Source: an uncultured Eubacteriales bacterium
Lineage (GTDB): Bacteria; Bacillota; Clostridia; Oscillospirales; UMGS1783
DNA: 64,000 nt
NCBI GenBank assembly: GCA_934456365.1
Contig: CAKSHC010000006.1
Location: 62,001 to 126,000 of the forward strand
Reading direction: 5' to 3'
The notes beneath the pieces are model-generated. The model was not told where the DNA came from and ran no database searches. It saw nothing but the letters and a program-made list of their open reading frames with translations. Numbering within the stretch: position 1 is the stretch's first letter; every line of letters begins with the position of its first letter. The translations under genes were made by a program, and so were the position numbers. Shown piece by piece: positions 15,278 to 23,841 of the stretch.

Positions 15278-16537
15278 TCAGGCCTGTTCGTCGGGGAGAG
15301 AAACGGTGCCGCTACCGTGGGGGATGGGCTTCCATTCCACCTTGGCGCCGAACATGACCCCGAGTGTGATGGGGATAAAGGTCATCATAAAGAAGGGGTA
15401 GCGCAGCATGGCGAGAAACAGGCGGCCGCGGGAAAGCGGGATGCGCCGTCGGCAGCCGATCGCGGTGACCAGCGCCAGCAAAAACGAGCCGAAATAGAGC
15501 GAAGCGAAGTAGGAGATCAGGCCGGTCAGCGCTTCAAGGGGGTTTACCGCCAGCTTCCAGAAGAAATCCAGCAGGGTGACGATGGTGGCGCAGCCGGTGA
15601 GGATATACATCATGCCGGTCTGGGCGATGAGATCGTAGGCGCTGGGGAAGCGGCGGGAGAAGAGCGCGCGGAAAAGCCCGCCCGCGTAGCGGCAAAAGGC
15701 CTGCATGGTGCCTTTGATCCAGCGCTTGCGCTGCCTCACCGAGGTGGAAAAATCCGTGGGCTGCTCGTCGTAGAAAATGGCGTCGTGGCAATAGCCGACG
15801 GTTTCGCCCTTGAGATATTGATCGAAGGTCAGCTCGGTGTCTTCCGAAAGGGTGAAATAATGCCAGCCGTTTTCCCGTTCCAGAATGGAGCGGGCGATGA
15901 AAAAGCCGGTGCCGGTGACGAGGGTGGTGCTGCCCATGCGGGCGCGGCCCCGGTCAAAGATGCCGCATTCGGTCATGAAATAAATGCCGTAGCTTTCGGA
16001 GAGGAACCCGTCGGTGAAATTCACGGTGCTGCGGAAGCCCTTGCAGAGGGAATAGCCGGCGGCCACGTAGTCGTTGATGCGGTCGATGAAGTGCGAATCG
16101 AGGATATTATCGGCGTCGAAAACAAAATAGCCTGCAATGTCGCGGCAAAACTCGTCTTTCCGGGCAAACTCGTAAAGGGCTTCCATGGCGTAGCCCTTGC
16201 CGATCTGATCCTGATTCTGCCGCTCCAGAACCGCGGCGCCGTGCGCGCGGGCCACCTCGGCCGTGCGGTCGGTGCAGTTGTCCGCCGCGACGAACACCTT
16301 CAGATTCTCCGCCGGATAATCCTGCGCGGCAATGCTGTCGATCAATCTTCCAATGACCGCTTCTTCGTTGCGGGCGCAGATCAAAATGCCGTAGCGGTTT
16401 TTCCGCTCGGCGGGAGCCGGACGCCGCTCCTTCTTCACAAGGCAGATCGTCCAGATCAGCCGGGGGAGGGAAGCCAGCGCAAACAGGCAGAGAAAGAAAA
16501 TGCTCAAAACAGAGAAAACGGAACTAATTTCTTGCAT
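15278..16537 (-). CDS. Membrane-bound family 2 glycosyltransferase
   Basis: 419 residues. An N-terminal membrane helix (about 8-30) precedes a GT2 catalytic domain with CARNEE (substrate-binding start), the metal-binding DxD as FDADN, the catalytic SEDTELTF and the processive-type RQRKRW (about residues 265-270). Three or four C-terminal helices follow (about 300-400). This layout is that of polymerising or polyprenyl-linked sugar transferases such as cellulose-synthase/NodC-like enzymes. The divergent O-antigen-ligase-like gene suggests a role in surface polysaccharide. Acceptor and sugar cannot be told from sequence. Confidence 0.85.
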   Translation of the reverse strand: MQEISSVFSVLSIFFLCLFALASLPRLIWTICLVKKERRPAPAERKNRYGILICARNEEAVIGRLIDSIAAQDYPAENLKVFVAADNCTDRTAEVARAHGAAVLERQNQDQIGKGYAMEALYEFARKDEFCRDIAGYFVFDADNILDSHFIDRINDYVAAGYSLCKGFRSTVNFTDGFLSESYGIYFMTECGIFDRGRARMGSTTLVTGTGFFIARSILERENGWHYFTLSEDTELTFDQYLKGETVGYCHDAIFYDEQPTDFSTSVRQRKRWIKGTMQAFCRYAGGLFRALFSRRFPSAYDLIAQTGMMYILTGCATIVTLLDFFWKLAVNPLEALTGLISYFASLYFGSFLLALVTAIGCRRRIPLSRGRLFLAMLRYPFFMMTFIPITLGVMFGAKVEWKPIPHGSGTVSLPDEQA

Positions 16538-16671
16538 TTTTGCTCTCCGTACTTTACAATAATAGGGGATCGGTTATTTTGCCGGATCCCGTCGTTTTCT
16601 ATAGTATACGATTTTTCCGCCTCATTTGCAAGAGCTTTCGCAAAATGCCTTGCGCGAAGGAGCGAGCCGCT

Positions 16672-18066
16672 GTGTCTTCCCTGACGGACAATCGAATGGA
16701 ATCCTCCGCTCTCGCCGAGCTTTTTCTCGACGGGCGGCTTTTTCTATCCTTTTTGCTGATCCATTCGGTTTTGCTGACCAGTGTGTTCGGGCGCATGGGG
16801 CTGATGTATGTTCTGCCCTTTTTCTTCTTTGTCTGGGCGGCGCTCTGCCTGGGCTACAAGCTGCGGCGCTCGCGCGGGCTTCTGCGGCCGGAGGTCGTCT
16901 GGCCGTTTGCGATCATCCTGCTCACGCAGCTGACCACGCTGGCGCTGACCGGGGTGGATTCGGCAGCGCTTTCTCACCTCAGCGCCACGCTGACGCTGCT
17001 GATCGGCGTTTACTGCTGCGGTGCGGAAAAAACGCAGGGCCTTTTCGAGGCCTTTCTGGTGCTTTTGGTTTTGTTTGACGGGATGTGCCTTGCCCGGGCC
17101 TTTGTGGCCGAAACGGATGTGGTGCTGGGGGTGGCGCAGGGCCTTTCCCCGACCGACGGGGCGCTTTGCGGCATCTCCATCAGCTGCAATCAGCTGGCGG
17201 CCATCAATCTGTGCGGGTTTTTCATCGTGTCGCTCCTGATGGCGCGTCTGCGCGGAATGCGCGCGCCGTGGCGTCGGGCGATCCTCTCTTTTTGCGGGGT
17301 GGTCTGCTTTTTGTTTTTGGCTGTGTCGGGCTGCCGCGCCGTCAACATCGCGCTGGTGATCGCCGCCTTTTTCGTGGGCGCCGCTTCGTTTGCCGGGCTC
17401 TTTTCCGGCCGCCGCGCCTGCGTGTGGGGGGCTTTGCTGGGCGGTCTGGTGGCTGTCTGCATCGCGTGGACGGTGACCGAGGCGGTGTTTGAAGGGTGGA
17501 AAGCGCTGATCCGGCACATCGGGATCCAGTCCTTCATCCCGAGCTCCATTTCGCTGCCCTCCTGGGCGGGCGAGGTGGACGCCGCGCCCGAGGTCGTGTC
17601 AACCGGGCTGCTGCACCGGGCGGACGAGATCCTTTCCGGGCGGCCGACGATCTGGCTGCGCAGCTTCACCATCTGGGAAAAAAGGCCGCTCTTTGGGGTG
17701 GGGCAAAGCAACCTGCGCGCTCTCTACAACGCCGCTTTCGGCTCGGGCGACCCCAACTATCCCTATGAATACCTCCACAACGGCTATCTCCAGATCCTGG
17801 TGGCCAACGGGGTGGCCGGGCTGTGCGGATTTGTGCTGTTTGTGGTGATGCGCGCCCGCGACTGGCTGAAGAGCTTTGCGCGCTCCCTTTCCCGGCCAAC
17901 CTGCGCCTCGGTGGAAACGGCGCTCCTGTTCGGTTTTTTGCTTTCGCTGTTTGCCTACAACCTGGTGGAGGGCAATTTCTTTTACGAGCTCAAGCATGTG
18001 GCGATCCTCTTCTGGCTTTTCGCCGCCATGCTCGACGACCGCATTCAAAATCAAAAAGCCCTGTAA
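16672..18066 (+). CDS. O-antigen ligase/polymerase-like polytopic membrane protein
   Basis: 464 residues from a GTG at 16672, chosen because AAGGAG sits at 16657-16662 with a nine-base spacing; an earlier in-frame ATG (16540) overlaps the upstream promoter region and has no ribosome site. About ten to twelve membrane helices. The large loop near residues 350-420 carries the Wzy_C-type pattern ILSGRPTIW, PLFGVGQSNL and EYLHNGYLQILVANGV, as in O-antigen ligases, polymerases and teichuronic-acid-type polymerases. In a Gram-positive-type cell it probably joins or extends wall or capsular glycans, matching the adjacent glycosyltransferase. Confidence 0.8.
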   Translation: MSSLTDNRMESSALAELFLDGRLFLSFLLIHSVLLTSVFGRMGLMYVLPFFFFVWAALCLGYKLRRSRGLLRPEVVWPFAIILLTQLTTLALTGVDSAALSHLSATLTLLIGVYCCGAEKTQGLFEAFLVLLVLFDGMCLARAFVAETDVVLGVAQGLSPTDGALCGISISCNQLAAINLCGFFIVSLLMARLRGMRAPWRRAILSFCGVVCFLFLAVSGCRAVNIALVIAAFFVGAASFAGLFSGRRACVWGALLGGLVAVCIAWTVTEAVFEGWKALIRHIGIQSFIPSSISLPSWAGEVDAAPEVVSTGLLHRADEILSGRPTIWLRSFTIWEKRPLFGVGQSNLRALYNAAFGSGDPNYPYEYLHNGYLQILVANGVAGLCGFVLFVVMRARDWLKSFARSLSRPTCASVETALLFGFLLSLFAYNLVEGNFFYELKHVAILFWLFAAMLDDRIQNQKAL

Positions 18067-18070
18067 GAAA

Positions 18071-18102
18071 AAAGGCCGGAGAGCTTTGCTCTCCGGCCTT
18101 TT
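18071..18102. terminator. Bidirectional terminator
   Basis: Stem AAAGGCCGGAGAGC/GCTCTCCGGCCTTT with a TTT loop, serving the O-antigen-ligase-like gene and the converging activase gene. Confidence 0.9.
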
Positions 18103-18132
18103 GATAAGGAGCACCGGGCGGGGCGCTCTTTT

Positions 18133-18969
18133 TTATCCCGTAAAGGCCACGGGCTTGGCGCAATTTTCCGAAACGGCGGCAAGCCATGCTTTTTTCTGCT
18201 CTTCATCGGGCACGGAAAAGGCAGGCAAACGGCGGCCGAGCGTTGGATACTTCTGCTCGCCGAAGCTGTGGTAGGGGGCAAGCTCCACGCGCTCGATGGT
18301 GGGATGGGCGTTTGCCAGGGCCGCGATGGCGGCAAAATGATCGGGGCGGTCGTTGCAGCCGGGAACGATGGGGCAGCGCAGGATCACCGGCTTTCCCAGC
18401 CGGCCGAGCAGGGCGAGGTTTTCCAGAATGAGCCGATTGCCAACCCCGGTAAAATCCCGGTGGCGGATCGGATCGGTTTCTTTATAATCATACAGGAAAA
18501 GATCCGTCCAGCCGGCGAGCTCCTCCAGCTGCCCGGCAGGCGCATAGCCGCAGGTTTCCAGCGCGGTATGAAGGCCAGCCGAATGGGCTTTTTGCAAAAG
18601 CTCCCGGGCGAAGAGAAACTGCGCCAGCGGCTCGCCGCCCGAAAGCGTGAGCCCGCCGCCGGAGGTTTCGTAGAAATCGCGGTCCTTCAAAACCTCGCGC
18701 AGCACCTCATCGCTTTCCCACTCCCGCCCGCAAAGCTCGCGGGCGCCGTGGAGGCAGAAAAAGCGGTCATCTTCCGCCGCCACCCCGCGGCAGCGGCCGC
18801 AGTGGGCGCACCGTTCGGCATGGAAGATCCGCTCGGGAACGCCTCTTTGGCTTTCGGGATTGTGGCACCACAGGCAGCGCAGAGGGCAGCCCTTGAAAAA
18901 GACGGTAGTCCGGATACCGGGGCCGTCGCCGATGCTGAACTTCTGAATATTGAAGAGGAGGCCTTTCAC
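18133..18969 (-). CDS. Glycyl-radical enzyme activating enzyme (radical SAM)
   Basis: 278 residues. It uses S-adenosylmethionine and a 4Fe-4S cluster to place the glycyl radical on the enzyme encoded immediately upstream. Visible: FSIGDGPGIRTTVFFKGCPLRC-type start with the radical SAM cysteines as CPLRCLWC (about residues 28-35), a reduced ferredoxin-like insert with Cys at CAHCGRC and two more Cys further on (residues about 54-81), LSGGEPL, and the late YHSFGEQKY. The insert has fewer cysteines than the eight of many GRE activases, so probably one extra cluster. GTG start at 18969, one base after the stop of the GRE gene; translation is likely coupled. Confidence 0.9.
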   Translation of the reverse strand: MKGLLFNIQKFSIGDGPGIRTTVFFKGCPLRCLWCHNPESQRGVPERIFHAERCAHCGRCRGVAAEDDRFFCLHGARELCGREWESDEVLREVLKDRDFYETSGGGLTLSGGEPLAQFLFARELLQKAHSAGLHTALETCGYAPAGQLEELAGWTDLFLYDYKETDPIRHRDFTGVGNRLILENLALLGRLGKPVILRCPIVPGCNDRPDHFAAIAALANAHPTIERVELAPYHSFGEQKYPTLGRRLPAFSVPDEEQKKAWLAAVSENCAKPVAFTG

Positions 18970-18970
18970 C

Positions 18971-21112
18971 TTACCGCATCTCCTCCCGCCGGATAAATTC
19001 CTCCTGCGCTCCGCGGCTCATGTCGACGAAAACCGCGCTGTAGCCGGTGATGCGCACCAGCAGGTCGCGGTAGCTGTCCGGATCCTTCTGCGCCGCGCGC
19101 AGCTCGGCTGTGTCGGCAATGCTGAACTGGAGCTGCATCCCGCCGCGGCGGAAATAGGAATCGATCAGAGCCCGGATCCGTTCGGCGCCCTTTTCTCCCG
19201 AAACATCCGCGCGGCGCAGGCGAATGTTGAGCGTGCCGGAATGGATGCGGTTGAAGGGTAGCTTGGAAACCGAATTGAGCAGCGAGGTCACGCTTTTATG
19301 GGTGCCGACTGTGCCCGAGAGGTTTTCGCTCAGCGGCTGCCCGGCCAGGCGGCCGTCTACCGTGGCGCCCATTTTTTTGCCGTCGGCCAGATGGTTCGAA
19401 TCGTTGATGGTGACCTGCAGGGTGAGCACATCCCGCTTGCCGTCCGGGCCGACAGCCTCCCGATCCACCACGTCGAGCACCTCGTTGGCCAGGCGGACCG
19501 CGTGGGAATCGGCGCGGTCGTCGTCGGTTCCGTATTTGGGGGCGCACCGGCAAAGGGCGAGCAGATCCTCATGCTCTTCAAAATTTTCCTTTGCCGCCCG
19601 GCAAAGCTCTTCCAGGGAAACGGCTTTTTTCCGAAAAACGAGGTCGTCGATCGCGGCGAGCATATCCGCGGCTGTGCCGATGTTGCGCAGGAAGGTATAC
19701 AAAACGGGATATTTCGAAATGCGCGACGCCCGCTCGAGGGTTTCTTTCTGAAAGCAGTCGCTCAGACCAAGGCCGGGATCGGCGCGGAAGTCGCCCCGCC
19801 GGTATCGGGCAAAGCTTTCCTGTAAAAGACAAGCATACTCTTCCCGCACGGCCGCATACAGGTCATCCATCGAGGCGTAGTCTTGGCGGCGGTCGAGCAC
19901 GGTTTGCAGGATCTGGGGAAGATTTTTCTCAAAAGCAAAACCGAGCATGGTCATGTTCCCGGCCAGGGAGGCCCAGTTGCAGGGATGCACCGAATATTCC
20001 AAAGCGTCGCTCGGCTCAATGTCGACATGCCGGTAGGCCGGGATCACCACGTCGTCGTTATAGAGAAGCAAGGAGGCATTCTGCGCGATCTTTTCGCAAA
20101 GCACGCTCCAAAGGGCCTCGTCGGTTTCCTTGGTATAGCGGCAGACATAAATGGGATTTTTCAGAAGGGGATGGATATGCCGGGCCATAAGGAGCGAAAG
20201 AGGGTTCGGCCCCGCGGTTTTTTCGGAATAGCCTCCTAAGGTCACATATCCCGGGGATTCGTAGACCGGGTTGCGCAGCCAGCCGGTTTGCTGATAGTCC
20301 TCATCCAGATAGGCCATCTGATGCTCGCCGCGGCCGAGATGCAGGTTCATCTTGGCGCTGAAATCATCCCAGAAAGCCCCGGCGTCGGCTTCGGTCATGA
20401 TTCCGGTTTCGAGATCGCGCCGATAAAGAGGGAGGAGATAGTCGTCCAGCCGCCCCAGATTCAGGCAGGCCACTTCGCAGCCGCCGTAGACGAGGTAGAT
20501 CGTGTAGACAAAGAGCAAAAGCTGGAGCGCTTCGCGGAAGGTTTGGGGCGCGCCGCGGGTGAGGCTTTCGCAGACTGCGGCGCAGTCCGGCAGCCCGGCG
20601 GCGCGGGCGGCTTTGCCGTAGCGCTCGATATAGAGGAGCATGGCTTCATAGGCGCGCAGGCGGCCGCGCAGATAGGTTTCCGCCTTTTCTCCCTCTTTTT
20701 CCGCCAATGCCCTTTGGAGGCGCCGCTCGGTTTCCTCGCGCAGGCCGAAAAGCCCCTTTTGAATCAGGCTTTCGCTGTCGATCACCCGGTGGCCGCCGTT
20801 GTAGAGCACAATGGGATTCCGGTTCGGGTCGCGCGTCCAAAGCGTATCCAGGCGCGCCTGCTCCTCGGGGGTAGGCACATGGTCGTCAAACCGGCCGAGC
20901 AGGAGATCGTGTTCCTGCGTCGGCAGAGAGCAGCGGGATAGAACTTCATACAGCCCCTCTCCCATGGCAAGCGGCTGCGGCAGATCGGCCACCCGATCCC
21001 AGGCCTCATACAGCAGAAAGTAACGTTCGACAAGGGTGCTCCTTGTGTCCTTTTGGCGCAAAAGCGCGATCGCCTGCTCGATGGATCGGGCGGCTTTTTC
21101 CGGATTGGTCAT
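18971..21112 (-). CDS. Glycyl-radical enzyme of unknown substrate with an atypical active-site Cys loop
   Basis: 713 residues, in the pyruvate formate-lyase/diol-dehydratase superfamily. The C-terminal radical loop is RITGYSAVF (Gly690), matching the RV(S/A)GY pattern. The thiyl Cys appears to be Cys378 in SVHPCNWASLAGN. In dehydratases, CutC and several lyases the Cys is followed two residues later by a catalytic Glu (GCVE); here it is Trp, and formate-lyases have two adjacent Cys, also absent. So this is neither a standard diol dehydratase nor a formate lyase by motif. It sits between an IclR regulator (four-base overlap) and its activase. IclR control suggests an aromatic or small carbon substrate, but this is inference only. 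Confidence 0.85.
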   Translation of the reverse strand: MTNPEKAARSIEQAIALLRQKDTRSTLVERYFLLYEAWDRVADLPQPLAMGEGLYEVLSRCSLPTQEHDLLLGRFDDHVPTPEEQARLDTLWTRDPNRNPIVLYNGGHRVIDSESLIQKGLFGLREETERRLQRALAEKEGEKAETYLRGRLRAYEAMLLYIERYGKAARAAGLPDCAAVCESLTRGAPQTFREALQLLLFVYTIYLVYGGCEVACLNLGRLDDYLLPLYRRDLETGIMTEADAGAFWDDFSAKMNLHLGRGEHQMAYLDEDYQQTGWLRNPVYESPGYVTLGGYSEKTAGPNPLSLLMARHIHPLLKNPIYVCRYTKETDEALWSVLCEKIAQNASLLLYNDDVVIPAYRHVDIEPSDALEYSVHPCNWASLAGNMTMLGFAFEKNLPQILQTVLDRRQDYASMDDLYAAVREEYACLLQESFARYRRGDFRADPGLGLSDCFQKETLERASRISKYPVLYTFLRNIGTAADMLAAIDDLVFRKKAVSLEELCRAAKENFEEHEDLLALCRCAPKYGTDDDRADSHAVRLANEVLDVVDREAVGPDGKRDVLTLQVTINDSNHLADGKKMGATVDGRLAGQPLSENLSGTVGTHKSVTSLLNSVSKLPFNRIHSGTLNIRLRRADVSGEKGAERIRALIDSYFRRGGMQLQFSIADTAELRAAQKDPDSYRDLLVRITGYSAVFVDMSRGAQEEFIRREEMR

Positions 21113-21825
21113 GCCTGTTCTCCTTTCCCGGCAGCAAACCCCAGCCGTCTGGAGATCCGCTCGGCCGCCGCCAAAAGCAGGGGAAGCTTTTCACGGATCA
21201 AGGAATCCGGGGTGTCGTAAAGCGTCAGCGAGGTGAGGCCGACGGCCGCCGCAACCTTTCCTTCCCGGCCATAGACCGGGCAGGCCAAGCACAAAACCCC
21301 CTTGGCAAACTCTTCGTTGTCCAGCGCATATCCCTGCTTTTGGATCTCGGCCGCTGCCGCGTCAAAAGCCGCTTCGTGGGCTCCGTAGGCCAAAAGCACC
21401 TTGCCCGGCGCCGAACGCTCGAGGGGGTACTCCCCGCCCACGCGGCCGTTGACCCGCACCTCATGCTGCGAATCCTGATGCAGCAGGTAGAGAACATTCT
21501 CTCCGTTTCGCACGCCGAAATAGACCGCGTCTTTCAGAATGCGGTTCAGCTCGCGCACCTCCGGGGCCGCCATCTCAGCCAGGGCATACTGGGGCGTCCC
21601 TTTTGCGATCAGCGAAAAGGGCTTGAGTGTGAGCCGGTACTTGCGCTGGCGCTCATCGCTCAGATAGATCCACTGCTGCTCCAAAAACGCCTCCAGCACC
21701 CGCGACACGGCATTCTTGTTGATGTTGAGCGCATTGCTGATGTCGGCAATGCCGACCTCCCCCTGCGCTTGGGAGAAAAATTCTAAAATGGCAAGGGCAT
21801 AATCCACTGCCGGCGCTTTCGACAT
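21109..21825 (-). CDS. IclR-family transcriptional regulator of the glycyl-radical operon
   Basis: 238 residues. N-terminal winged helix (about 1-65: YALAILEFFSQ, IADISNALNINKNAVSRVLEAF) and C-terminal IclR effector domain (about 80-230: RSAPGKVLLAYG, LACPVYGREGKVAAAVGLTS). IclR proteins usually sense a small carboxylate or aromatic substrate of the genes they control. Its stop overlaps the GRE start by four bases, so regulator, enzyme and activase form one leftward operon, which makes autoregulation likely. Confidence 0.9.
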   Translation of the reverse strand: MSKAPAVDYALAILEFFSQAQGEVGIADISNALNINKNAVSRVLEAFLEQQWIYLSDERQRKYRLTLKPFSLIAKGTPQYALAEMAAPEVRELNRILKDAVYFGVRNGENVLYLLHQDSQHEVRVNGRVGGEYPLERSAPGKVLLAYGAHEAAFDAAAAEIQKQGYALDNEEFAKGVLCLACPVYGREGKVAAAVGLTSLTLYDTPDSLIREKLPLLLAAAERISRRLGFAAGKGEQA

Positions 21826-21860
21826 ATCCGCTCCTCCTTTTGATTCGGTATTATAAATAT

Positions 21861-21889
21861 GTTATAGCATAATAAATTTAGAATTTCAA
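21861..21889 (-). promoter_or_regulatory. Promoter of the iclR-GRE-activase operon
   Basis: On the minus strand TTGAAA (21889-21884), 17-base spacer, TATAAC (21866-21861), in an AT-rich stretch 36 bases before the start codon; the ribosome site AAAGGAGGAG lies between. Overlapping TATGCTATAACATAT dyads could be the IclR operator. Confidence 0.55.
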
Positions 21890-21950
21890 CTGGTTTTTAC
21901 GAAACGTTTTGCCTCACGGTATCTTTCCGAAAAAGCCGTCATAAGAAAAG

Positions 21951-21982
21951 AAGGCCGGAGAGCAAAGCTCTCCGACCTTCAT
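21951..21982 (-). terminator. Terminator of the tetR gene
   Basis: Stem of 13 pairs (one mismatch) between AAGGCCGGAGAGC and GCTCTCCGACCTT; on the minus strand it is followed by a T-rich tail. The stem sequence resembles the terminator at 18071-18102. Confidence 0.8.
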
Positions 21983-21986
21983 CGTT

Positions 21987-22562
21987 TTATGCCAGCATGG
22001 GGCCGAGCAGGAGGGTGAGATAGTCGTGGGCGGCTTCTCGGGAGACGCGCTCCTCGCCCAGGGCGGTGTGGCGGGCCAGCAGAAGAAGCGTGCTGCCGCA
22101 GTGTTCAATCCGGATGCGGCGCGGAATGGGCGAGGGGGAGCGCGCCGGAACCTCCTTCAGAAGGGCGCGGATGCGCTCGTCCAAAAAGGCGAGGAAGCCG
22201 CGGGTGAGGGCGTCGCCCGCTGTGGCGCGGCTCAGAACGTTTTCCACGGTGGCGCGGTTTTCCTCCAGGAAATCGATCAGACGGTCCAGCGTGTGGTGGG
22301 TGACCTCCAGCGGCGAGAGGGACGCGCCGTTTTCCAGCCGAAACCGCTGCGACCAACGCTCCCAGCAGGTGTTGAGCAGGTCTTCCTTATCGTCGAAATA
22401 GTTGTAGAAGGTGGCCCGCGGGTAGCCCGCCCGCTCGCAGATGCGGCACACCGTCAGCTCCTCGAAGGAGCTTTCGCTCAAAAGCTCGCGCAAAGCGTCG
22501 GAAAAGGCTTGCAGCGTACGCTGCGCGGTGCGCGTGGCCGCGCGCGTTTGATCCACCTTCAT
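21987..22562 (-). CDS. TetR-family transcriptional regulator
   Basis: 191 residues from the ATG at 22562, which has AAAGGAGA seven bases upstream; the longer open frame above it is out of character and without a ribosome site. The N-terminal helix-turn-helix is clear (about residues 15-60: ALRELLSESSFEELTVCRI, GYPRATFYNYFDDKEDLL). The C-terminal ligand domain is not diagnostic but its ending resembles TetR-like regulators with an all-helical dimer domain. It is divergent from cdsA (152-base gap). Ligand and targets unknown. Confidence 0.85.
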   Translation of the reverse strand: MKVDQTRAATRTAQRTLQAFSDALRELLSESSFEELTVCRICERAGYPRATFYNYFDDKEDLLNTCWERWSQRFRLENGASLSPLEVTHHTLDRLIDFLEENRATVENVLSRATAGDALTRGFLAFLDERIRALLKEVPARSPSPIPRRIRIEHCGSTLLLLARHTALGEERVSREAAHDYLTLLLGPMLA

Positions 22563-22714
22563 GAAATTCTCCTTTGCGGGGGTGACAGATTGTTGAATTT
22601 TGTCGAGATTTTTGCAAAATCGGCGTATCCGACCTTGCATTCCCTTTGGGAAAAGCATATCATAGAGAAAGAATTTTTGCAAGTGTCTATCTTTCGGAAA
22701 AAGAGGCGAAAAGC

Positions 22715-23557
22715 ATGCGGATCTGCGAAGAAACCAAAACCCGGGTGAAAACGGCGCTGCTGCTCGGAATCGGAGCGGCGGTGATCCTGTTTTTCTCGGA
22801 TCGGCCGCTCGTGGCGCGCCTGGCGGCGCTCGGGCTGTCGGCTTTCGGGGTGGCCGAGATTCTGACGGGGATGCGCGTTTTTCCCAAATGGCTGCGCATT
22901 TTGCTGGCCTTCTTTGCCGAGGGGTTTGCGCTGGCCGTTTTCTTTTGGAAAAGCTCCTGGAGCCTGCCGACGGCCGCTCTGGTTTTCGGAATCGGGCTTT
23001 TGGCCTTCGGGGTGCCGGAGGTGGGGCTGGCCCGGCAGAAGAGGATCCCCCGCGCCGCCGTTTGCCCCTTTGCATTTCTGATCCCGGTGCTCTACAGCGC
23101 CACCTATCAGCTGTCCCTTTTGCCGCAGGGGCGCGCCATGCTCTGCGCCGTGGTGCTGACCTGCACCGTCAACGATATCGCAGCCTACTTCATCGGCCGC
23201 CGCTTCGGGAGGCATCGCCTGTCGCCGCACATTTCCCCGCATAAAACCGTGGAGGGCGCGCTGGGCGGGCTCTGCTGCGCCGTGGGCGGGGGGCTGATTC
23301 TTTTGTGGATCGCCTGTCTGATCTTCGGCTGGCGGGCCAACTTCCCGCTGGCCGCCGCTCTTTTTGCCTGCATCGCTCTGACCGGCCAGCTCGGCGATCT
23401 GGCCACTTCTGCCCTCAAACGCATTTTGGGGCTGAAGGATTTCGGCCGGCTCTTCCCCGGCCATGGCGGCATTCTGGATCGGTTCGACAGTCAGCTTTTT
23501 GCTGCTCCCGCCGCGGTGCTGTTTTCGCTTTTATTCGGCAGCATCTTTTTGGGATGA
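22715..23557 (+). CDS. cdsA: Phosphatidate cytidylyltransferase (CDP-diacylglycerol synthase)
   Basis: 280 residues from the ATG at 22715. Polytopic membrane enzyme that makes CDP-diacylglycerol from phosphatidate and CTP for phospholipid synthesis. About seven or eight helices, then the family signature: SPHKTVEGALGG (about 188-199), GQLGDLATSALKR, and LKDFGRLFPGHGGILDRFDS (about 240-260), including the two metal-binding Asp. A standalone copy, not in the usual uppS-cdsA-dxr operon, so it may be a second or specialised copy. Confidence 0.9.
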   Translation: MRICEETKTRVKTALLLGIGAAVILFFSDRPLVARLAALGLSAFGVAEILTGMRVFPKWLRILLAFFAEGFALAVFFWKSSWSLPTAALVFGIGLLAFGVPEVGLARQKRIPRAAVCPFAFLIPVLYSATYQLSLLPQGRAMLCAVVLTCTVNDIAAYFIGRRFGRHRLSPHISPHKTVEGALGGLCCAVGGGLILLWIACLIFGWRANFPLAAALFACIALTGQLGDLATSALKRILGLKDFGRLFPGHGGILDRFDSQLFAAPAAVLFSLLFGSIFLG

Positions 23558-23561
23558 AAAG

Positions 23562-23596
23562 AAAATCCTGCGCTCCGGTGCAGGATTTTTTCTTTT
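23562..23596 (+). terminator. Terminator of cdsA
   Basis: Stem AAAATCCTGC/GCAGGATTTT with a T-rich tail. Confidence 0.85.
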
Positions 23597-23700
23597 TATC
23601 GGGAAAGGTCAAAGGGAATTATCTTGTCGCTCCAACCGGCGCGGCGATGCCCTTCGGTTCGGATCATTAGCGTAAGCCCGGTTAAGGGAATGACAACAAA

Positions 23701-23777
23701 GGCGGATCTTCTGCGCTCCGGCGCGTTTGAACGCCACCTCAATCGGGTGCGCCGCCGCCTGCGCGAGGGATGAAAAA
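23701..23777 (+). pseudogene. 77-nt copy of the mocR-like 3' end (gene remnant)
   Basis: Matches 14538-14614 at 76 of 77 bases. It encodes ADLLRSGAFERHLNRVRRRLREG and the same stop codon, with no upstream coding sequence, so it is a detached fragment of a mocR-like gene. The sequence between 23597 and 23700 shows no gene. The fragment ends five bases before the promoter of the next small gene. This points to a recombination or duplication event after, or causing, the truncation of the gene at 13567. Confidence 0.8.
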
Positions 23778-23782
23778 AGGGA

Positions 23783-23811
23783 TTGACGGAGCTGGGCGGC
23801 GGTGGTAAAAT
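23783..23811 (+). promoter_or_regulatory. Promoter of the 67-residue small gene
   Basis: TTGACG (23783-23788), 17-base spacer, TAAAAT (23806-23811), 30 bases before the start codon. Confidence 0.65.
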
Positions 23812-23841
23812 AGTTCCATAATTTGGAAAGGAGTCTTTCAA

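Noticed and set aside
15167..16684. 505-codon plus-strand frame opposite the glycosyltransferase
   Set aside because: Antisense shadow; the minus-strand product has all GT2 motifs.
18071..21982. Similar GGCCGGAGAGC hairpins at 18071-18102 and 21951-21982 as ends of a mobile element around the glycyl-radical operon
   Set aside because: Each works as an intrinsic terminator for its flanking gene, there is no transposase, and the similarity does not extend past the stems.
22563..23075. N-terminal extension of the TetR gene through the long minus-strand open frame
   Set aside because: The extension is basic, proline-rich shadow of cdsA; the ATG at 22562 has a proper ribosome site.
23596..23841. 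81-codon minus-strand frame between cdsA and the small gene
   Set aside because: It is antisense to the mocR remnant and the promoter of the next gene, with no ribosome site.
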